NCBI RefSeq assembly: GCF_039541855.1 | Contig: NZ_BAABHA010000002.1 | Coordinates: 682,001-746,000 of the forward strand | From: Solirubrum koreensis | GTDB taxonomy: Bacteria; Bacteroidota; Bacteroidia; Cytophagales; Hymenobacteraceae | Length of the DNA: 64,000 nt | Reading direction: 5' to 3' | Part shown: in pieces, positions 60,239-64,000 of the stretch | Layout: every line of letters begins with the position of its first letter | Position numbering within the stretch: the stretch's first letter is position 1 | The notes under the pieces: generated by a model | Told to the model about the DNA's origin: nothing | Database searches by the model: none | The model's input: only the letters and a program-made list of their open reading frames with translations | Program-made: the position numbers and the translations under genes

Positions 60239-60246
60239 TATCTTTG
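60239..60246 (+). promoter_or_regulatory. Probable promoter of the cobalamin-riboswitch unit
   Basis: TATCTTTG followed by C is an exact -7 element just before the riboswitch core. No clear -33 TTTG at 19-21 bases upstream, so activity is inferred from position. Confidence 0.55.
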
Positions 60247-60250
60247 CGCT

Positions 60251-60460
60251 TAACATAGGTGGCCAACCCCCAATTGCGGGGCGCGGCTGAAAAGGGAAGG
60301 CCGTGCAATTCGGCCGCTGTCCCCGCAACTGTGAGCTTCATTACCCAGCGTCGGGCCCTACCCGCCACTGTCCTGCCGACGGCCGCTCCCGCAATGAGCG
60401 CAGCCCGAGGGATGGGAAGGCCGCCCAACGTGAAGCGAGTCAGGAGACCTGCCTATGCCA
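60251..60460 (+). promoter_or_regulatory. Cobalamin (adenosylcobalamin-type) riboswitch
   Basis: The conserved core is present: GGGAAGGCCGTGCAATTC, CGGCCGCTGTCCCCGCAACT, GTGA, then CACTGTC, a second GGGAAGGCC, and GTCAGGAGACCTGCC near 60440-60453. This pattern defines the class I cobalamin riboswitch. It lies in the 497-base leader between 60132 and 60628, which is otherwise non-coding, ahead of the TonB receptor gene. Cobalamin binding would lower expression of the receptor. Confidence 0.95.
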
Positions 60461-60628
60461 GTTTAGTGTTCGGCGCCTGCGGAGGACGGGCGGAGAATGG
60501 ATCATTTTGGGCTTTTGGCAGCTGCCAACGCCCGGCTTACCTGATTCTGACTCGGCTCTGAGGTGCGCTGCTGAGGCCACTGCGGGGTTCTGAACCGAAT
60601 TTTTCGGCCACCGAAAAATCTGGTTCGG

Positions 60629-62596
60629 ATGCGTTACGCATTGTTATTGCCGCTGCTGCAGCGGTTTCGTGTACTTATGGCGGCCAGCGCCTTGGGGCTG
60701 GCTCCGGTTTCGGCGTGGGCTCAAACCCCAAGCCAAGCTTTAGCCGATACCGCGCGGCGCGTGCTGCCCACGGTGCAGGTACAAGCAGCCCGGCCCGCCA
60801 AATATGCTGCCGGCAGCCGCTTCACGTCCCTCGACTCTACTGCTCTTGCGGCCTATCAGGGCGGCACCGTAGCCGATGTGCTGTCGGCCCGCACGCCACT
60901 GCACCTGAAAACCTACGGCCCGGGTCAGTTGGCTTCCATTTCCATTCGGGGCACCTCGGCGCGGCATACGGCAGTACTTTGGCACGGCTTCTCCCTCAAC
61001 TTTCCCACCTTGGGCGAAGCCGATATGGCTTTGCTGCCGGTGGCGGGCGTGAGCAGGATTGACGTGCAGCACGGTCCGGCCGCGGCTCTATACGGCAGCG
61101 GGGCTTTGGGCGGCGCGGTGGTGTTAGGCGAGCAAACGGCCCCGACGGGTACACAGGTCAGCGGCCTGGTGGAGGCCGGCAGCTTTGGCACCCGCGCCCT
61201 GAGCGTAAGCGGCAGCCAGCGCGACGGCCGCGTGAGCACCCGCACGAGCTTCATGACCCGCGAAGCCCGCAACGATTTCCACTACACCAGCCGGGAGTTT
61301 GCCGGGGTGGTGCGCCGCCGCCAGGAAAACGCGGCCCTGCAGCAAAGCAGCTTTCAGCAGGATGTAACGGTGCAGGCCGGCCAGCGCGGCGAGGTAACAG
61401 CGGCGGCGTGGTTCACCGATGCCAACCGCCAGATTCAGCCCTCGATTGGGGCGGCCAACAACCACGCCCGCGAGCGTGACCAAAGCGGCCGCGTGATACT
61501 GGGCTACCGCTACCGGGCACAGCGCAGCGAAACGGCGGTACGCGCCGCGTGGTTTGGTGACCTAATCGACTACCAGAATGACCAGCTGCGCACCAGTCAC
61601 TCGCGCGCCTCGGTGCGGCAGGCCCACCTGGAACACACCGTGCAGTGGCGCCCGAACCTGAGTTTGCGCCTGGGCGCCGAGGCGCAGCACTTCGTGGCTC
61701 ACGTAGACGGTTACCGGGGCCGCGTGGAAGAGCAACGCTACGCCGGTTTCGCGCTGCTGCGCTACGACCCCACGGCGCGTTTACGCCTTACCCTGAACGC
61801 CCGGCAGGCCGCTTTGCCCGACCGTCAGCCGCCATTAACGCCCACCTTTGGCGCCGAGTGGGAAGTATGGCGCAACACCCACCAGCAGCTGTGGCTGAAA
61901 GCCAGCACCGCCCGCGGCTACCGCGCCCCCACGCTTAACGAGCGGTACTGGCGCCCCGGCGGCAACCCCAACCTGATTCCCGAAACCAGCATGGGCGGCG
62001 AATCCGGCCTGCACTACGAAGGCTTGTTAACGGCCACGGGCAAACTCAGCTTGCAGGCCGACATCAGTGCTTACGGGCTGCTGGTGGATGACTGGGTGCA
62101 GTGGATACCCAATGCCGACGGGGTTTGGTCGCCGCGGAATTTGCGCCGGGTGCGTACCCAAGGACTGGAGGCCAGTACCCTGGCTCAGTGGCAGCCGGTG
62201 GTCGGCTATACACTACGGGCCGGCGCGGGCTATGCGTTTACCCAGGCCCAAAAGGTGAGTGGCTATTTGGCCGACGAAGACCCCGTGGGTGTGCAACTGC
62301 CCTACGTGCCCCTGCATGCCGCCTCGCTGCATACCGACCACGACTGGCACGGCTGGCTGCTTATGGCTTCGGGCGCTTTCACCGGATTTCGCTACACCAG
62401 CGCCTCGGCCACGGAGTATTTGCCTTCCTACCTGCTTTTTAACGGCAGCGTGGGCCGCCGTTTCAGCGTGGGCCGCTGGCAGCTAACTGCACTGCTGCAA
62501 GGCTACAACCTTGGCAACGCCGATTACCAGAACTACGACGCCCGCGCCATGCCGCCGCGCAGCGGCGCCCTTAGCCTGCGGGCTGCCTGGCACTAA
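60629..62596 (+). CDS. TonB-dependent receptor, probable vitamin B12 transporter
   Basis: A 655-residue outer-membrane receptor. Signal peptide (MAASALGLAPVSAWAQ), plug domain around residues 70-180 (TVADVLSARTPLHLKTYGPG, ISIRGTSARHTAVLWHGFSL, ISRIDVQHGPAAALYGSGAL-like), then a 22-strand barrel ending SLRAAWH with a terminal aromatic-rich strand. No carboxypeptidase-like N-terminal domain, so it is the short BtuB form rather than SusC. The riboswitch upstream and the beta-propeller lipoprotein downstream make cobalamin (or its precursors) the likely substrate. Confidence 0.88.
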   Translation: MRYALLLPLLQRFRVLMAASALGLAPVSAWAQTPSQALADTARRVLPTVQVQAARPAKYAAGSRFTSLDSTALAAYQGGTVADVLSARTPLHLKTYGPGQLASISIRGTSARHTAVLWHGFSLNFPTLGEADMALLPVAGVSRIDVQHGPAAALYGSGALGGAVVLGEQTAPTGTQVSGLVEAGSFGTRALSVSGSQRDGRVSTRTSFMTREARNDFHYTSREFAGVVRRRQENAALQQSSFQQDVTVQAGQRGEVTAAAWFTDANRQIQPSIGAANNHARERDQSGRVILGYRYRAQRSETAVRAAWFGDLIDYQNDQLRTSHSRASVRQAHLEHTVQWRPNLSLRLGAEAQHFVAHVDGYRGRVEEQRYAGFALLRYDPTARLRLTLNARQAALPDRQPPLTPTFGAEWEVWRNTHQQLWLKASTARGYRAPTLNERYWRPGGNPNLIPETSMGGESGLHYEGLLTATGKLSLQADISAYGLLVDDWVQWIPNADGVWSPRNLRRVRTQGLEASTLAQWQPVVGYTLRAGAGYAFTQAQKVSGYLADEDPVGVQLPYVPLHAASLHTDHDWHGWLLMASGAFTGFRYTSASATEYLPSYLLFNGSVGRRFSVGRWQLTALLQGYNLGNADYQNYDARAMPPRSGALSLRAAWH

Positions 62597-62629
62597 CCGA
62601 CATTTCCATTCTTCTTCACTTCACTTTTA

Positions 62630-63718
62630 ATGTACAGCATGTACAAGCGCACTCTATTTAGCCGGGCTGCTGTGGCCGGTTTGCTGCCCCTGTCAGCTTT
62701 CTTCCTCGCTTCCTGCGACCCGGACAAAGACAAAATCACGCCTGTGGTAGGCAGCGACAGTGTATTTGTGGTAAATGAAGGCCGCTTTCTGAGTGCCAAC
62801 GCTTCCATTAGCGTATTTCAGCCGGCATCGAAAACCGTTACCAGCAAGGACATTTTTCAGGCAGCCAACAACCGCGCCCTCGGCGACGTGGCCCAATCGA
62901 TGGCCGTAGCCAACAACCGCGGCTACATTGTGGTGAACAACAGCAAGAAAGTGGAAGTAGTGACCCTGCCCGATTTCAGGTCGGCGGGGGTAATTACCAA
63001 GCTGCGCTTTCCGCGCTACTTCGCCGCCGAGGGCAACCGCGGCTACATTACCCAAACCCGCGCCTACGACGGCGGCCCCGGGCAGGTAATTGTGGTGGAC
63101 CTGGCCACAAACCGGGCTGTGGATAGCATTAACGTGGGCGTTCAGCCCGAGCGCATCCTCATCAGCAGCGGTAAAGCGTATGTGGCCAACAACGGCGAAA
63201 ACACCATTTCCATTATCGATTTGGCTACCAAGGCCGAGTCGAAAGTAGTAGTGGGCGACTCGCCGAACAGCTTAGCTATTGACCGCAACGGCCGCCTATG
63301 GGTGCTGTGCGGCGGCAAAGTAGCCTACCTACCCGACTACTCGGTGGACTACGGCAACACCACCCCCGGCAGCTTGGTTGATTTCATGCCGAATGCTCCT
63401 ACGGCGCAAAACCGCCGCACTTTCGCTTCGAACCGCAGCGTACCCAACCGTTTGCAGCGCAACGGCAACGGCGAGCAGCTGTATTTCACCTTCCTGAACG
63501 GCGTGTACCGCATGAACATCGGTGATGCGGCGCTGCCCACCGCGCCCATCATTCGCCGCCGGCTCACGGGCCTGGGCGTCGATCCGAAAGACAACAGCAT
63601 TTACGGCGGCACGGGCCTGTTTACGGCCGATGGCAAGATAATTCGCTACAACGCCGACGGCGCGGCTCAGGACTCGGCCATCGTGGGCATCGGGCCAAAT
63701 GGCTTTGCTTTTCTGTAG
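62630..63718 (+). CDS. Beta-propeller surface lipoprotein, BtuG-like
   Basis: A 362-residue lipoprotein: lipobox ends at C29 (SAFFLASC), followed by DPDKDKI, an acidic export-signal-like segment. The body is a seven-bladed YncE/DUF5074-type propeller with repeats such as SMAVANNRGYIVVNNSKKVE, VQPERILISSGKAYVANNG and DSPNSLAIDRNGRLWVLCGG. BtuG of Bacteroides has this architecture and binds cobalamin on the cell surface beside BtuB. It is 33 bases downstream of the TonB receptor and under the same riboswitch, so a BtuG role is probable (inference). Start ATG 62630 or 62639. Confidence 0.85.
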   Translation: MYSMYKRTLFSRAAVAGLLPLSAFFLASCDPDKDKITPVVGSDSVFVVNEGRFLSANASISVFQPASKTVTSKDIFQAANNRALGDVAQSMAVANNRGYIVVNNSKKVEVVTLPDFRSAGVITKLRFPRYFAAEGNRGYITQTRAYDGGPGQVIVVDLATNRAVDSINVGVQPERILISSGKAYVANNGENTISIIDLATKAESKVVVGDSPNSLAIDRNGRLWVLCGGKVAYLPDYSVDYGNTTPGSLVDFMPNAPTAQNRRTFASNRSVPNRLQRNGNGEQLYFTFLNGVYRMNIGDAALPTAPIIRRRLTGLGVDPKDNSIYGGTGLFTADGKIIRYNADGAAQDSAIVGIGPNGFAFL

Positions 63719-63737
63719 CAAACGCCTGCTTCCCACC

Positions 63738-63781
63738 AACAGCAACGCCCGCCGACTGCATAGTCGGCGGGCGTTGCTGTT
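63738..63781. terminator. Long perfect hairpin after the btuBG-like unit
   Basis: Perfect 20-base inverted repeat, arms 63738-63757 and 63762-63781, tetraloop GCAT. It has no long T-run, but sits between two converging genes and very likely ends the riboswitch transcript. Confidence 0.75.
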
Positions 63782-63798
63782 AGTAGCGGCGACAGAGG

Positions 63799-64000
63799 TT
63801 AGTCCTCGATGCCGTCGTTGTTGAGGTCTTTGGCCTGGCTGGCGCGTTCGTACTGTTGCTCCTGCTTGCTCTCGGTTTGGTTGCGCTGAATACGGGTACT
63901 GTCCACGCCGCCGTCGGCCGTGCGGGCGCCGGGGTCGATGTTGATTTTATCGTCGCCGCGTTCCACGTTGGTGGCGCCGGAATGGTCGCCGGTGTCGCAG
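63799..64000 (-). CDS. C-terminal part of an unknown protein, possible lipoprotein, runs off the window
   Basis: An open frame of at least 66 residues reaching the right edge and ending at TAA (63799-63801). The visible part is hydrophilic (NVERGDDKINIDPGARTADG) and ends DLNNDGIED, which has the Asp/Asn spacing of a calcium-binding EF-hand or dockerin-like loop. A cysteine near the edge (CDTGDHSG) might be a lipobox. Codon choice resembles the neighbours. Function unknown. Confidence 0.5.
   Translation of the reverse strand, partial: CDTGDHSGATNVERGDDKINIDPGARTADGGVDSTRIQRNQTESKQEQQYERASQAKDLNNDGIED

Noticed and set aside
60132..60428. N-terminal extension of the alkyladenine glycosylase frame
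   Set aside because: The extension covers the riboswitch region and is not similar to the family; the ATG 60131 gives the normal length.

Overview
The window looks like a chromosomal segment of a Bacteroidota bacterium of the Cytophagales, most likely Hymenobacter or a close relative (inference). Grounds: a C-terminal type IX secretion (T9SS) sorting domain on a large surface protein; promoters of the Bacteroidota form TTTG-N19/20-TAnnTTTG ahead of rpsL, tRNA-Trp, rplC and others; no convincing Shine-Dalgarno sequences; acidic residues after lipoprotein cysteines; and the characteristic order rplQ-eno-divIC and rpoC-DUF3467. Most of the DNA is moderately GC-rich.

Layout. 1-6.1 kb: end of anmK, a small exported protein and a 1457-residue CUB/CARDB surface protein. 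6.1-23.2 kb: one long minus-strand translation block (rplC to rplQ, with secY, map, infA and rpoA), then eno and divIC. 23.4-24.7 kb: an O-antigen-ligase-family membrane protein sitting between rpsJ and rplC. 24.9-28.5 kb: the str group rpsL-rpsG-fusA-rpsJ, closed by a strong terminator. 28.7-30.6 kb: an accessory patch with a small unknown protein, a methyltransferase and a very AT-rich unknown protein. 30.6-44.9 kb: the tRNA(Tyr-Gly-Thr)-tuf, tRNA-Trp-secE-nusG and rplKAJL-rpoBC-DUF3467 blocks. 45-64 kb: ordinary housekeeping and envelope genes: an M1 aminopeptidase, a BCCP-like protein, pyrH-frr, an ECF sigma/anti-sigma/gmk/nadD group, an LPS glycosyltransferase group with a second ligase-family protein, ahcY, a DUF4397 lipoprotein, a THUMP-like methyltransferase, an alkyladenine glycosylase, and a cobalamin-riboswitch-controlled TonB receptor plus beta-propeller lipoprotein that resembles BtuB/BtuG.

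Functionally this is mainly the transcription-translation core of the genome (RNA polymerase alpha, beta, beta'; EF-G, EF-Tu, IF-1, RRF; 26 ribosomal proteins; SecY, SecE; NusG; four tRNAs), with accessory genes inserted at the boundaries between the core operons. The most interesting points are those insertions, an apparent internal promoter covered by inverted repeats in the rpsN-rpsH gap, an RGG-type tail on ribosomal protein S3, the AT-rich unknown gene with a possible nuclease motif, and the putative BtuB/BtuG pair. I did not find a CRISPR array, transposase, prophage or clear new defence system.
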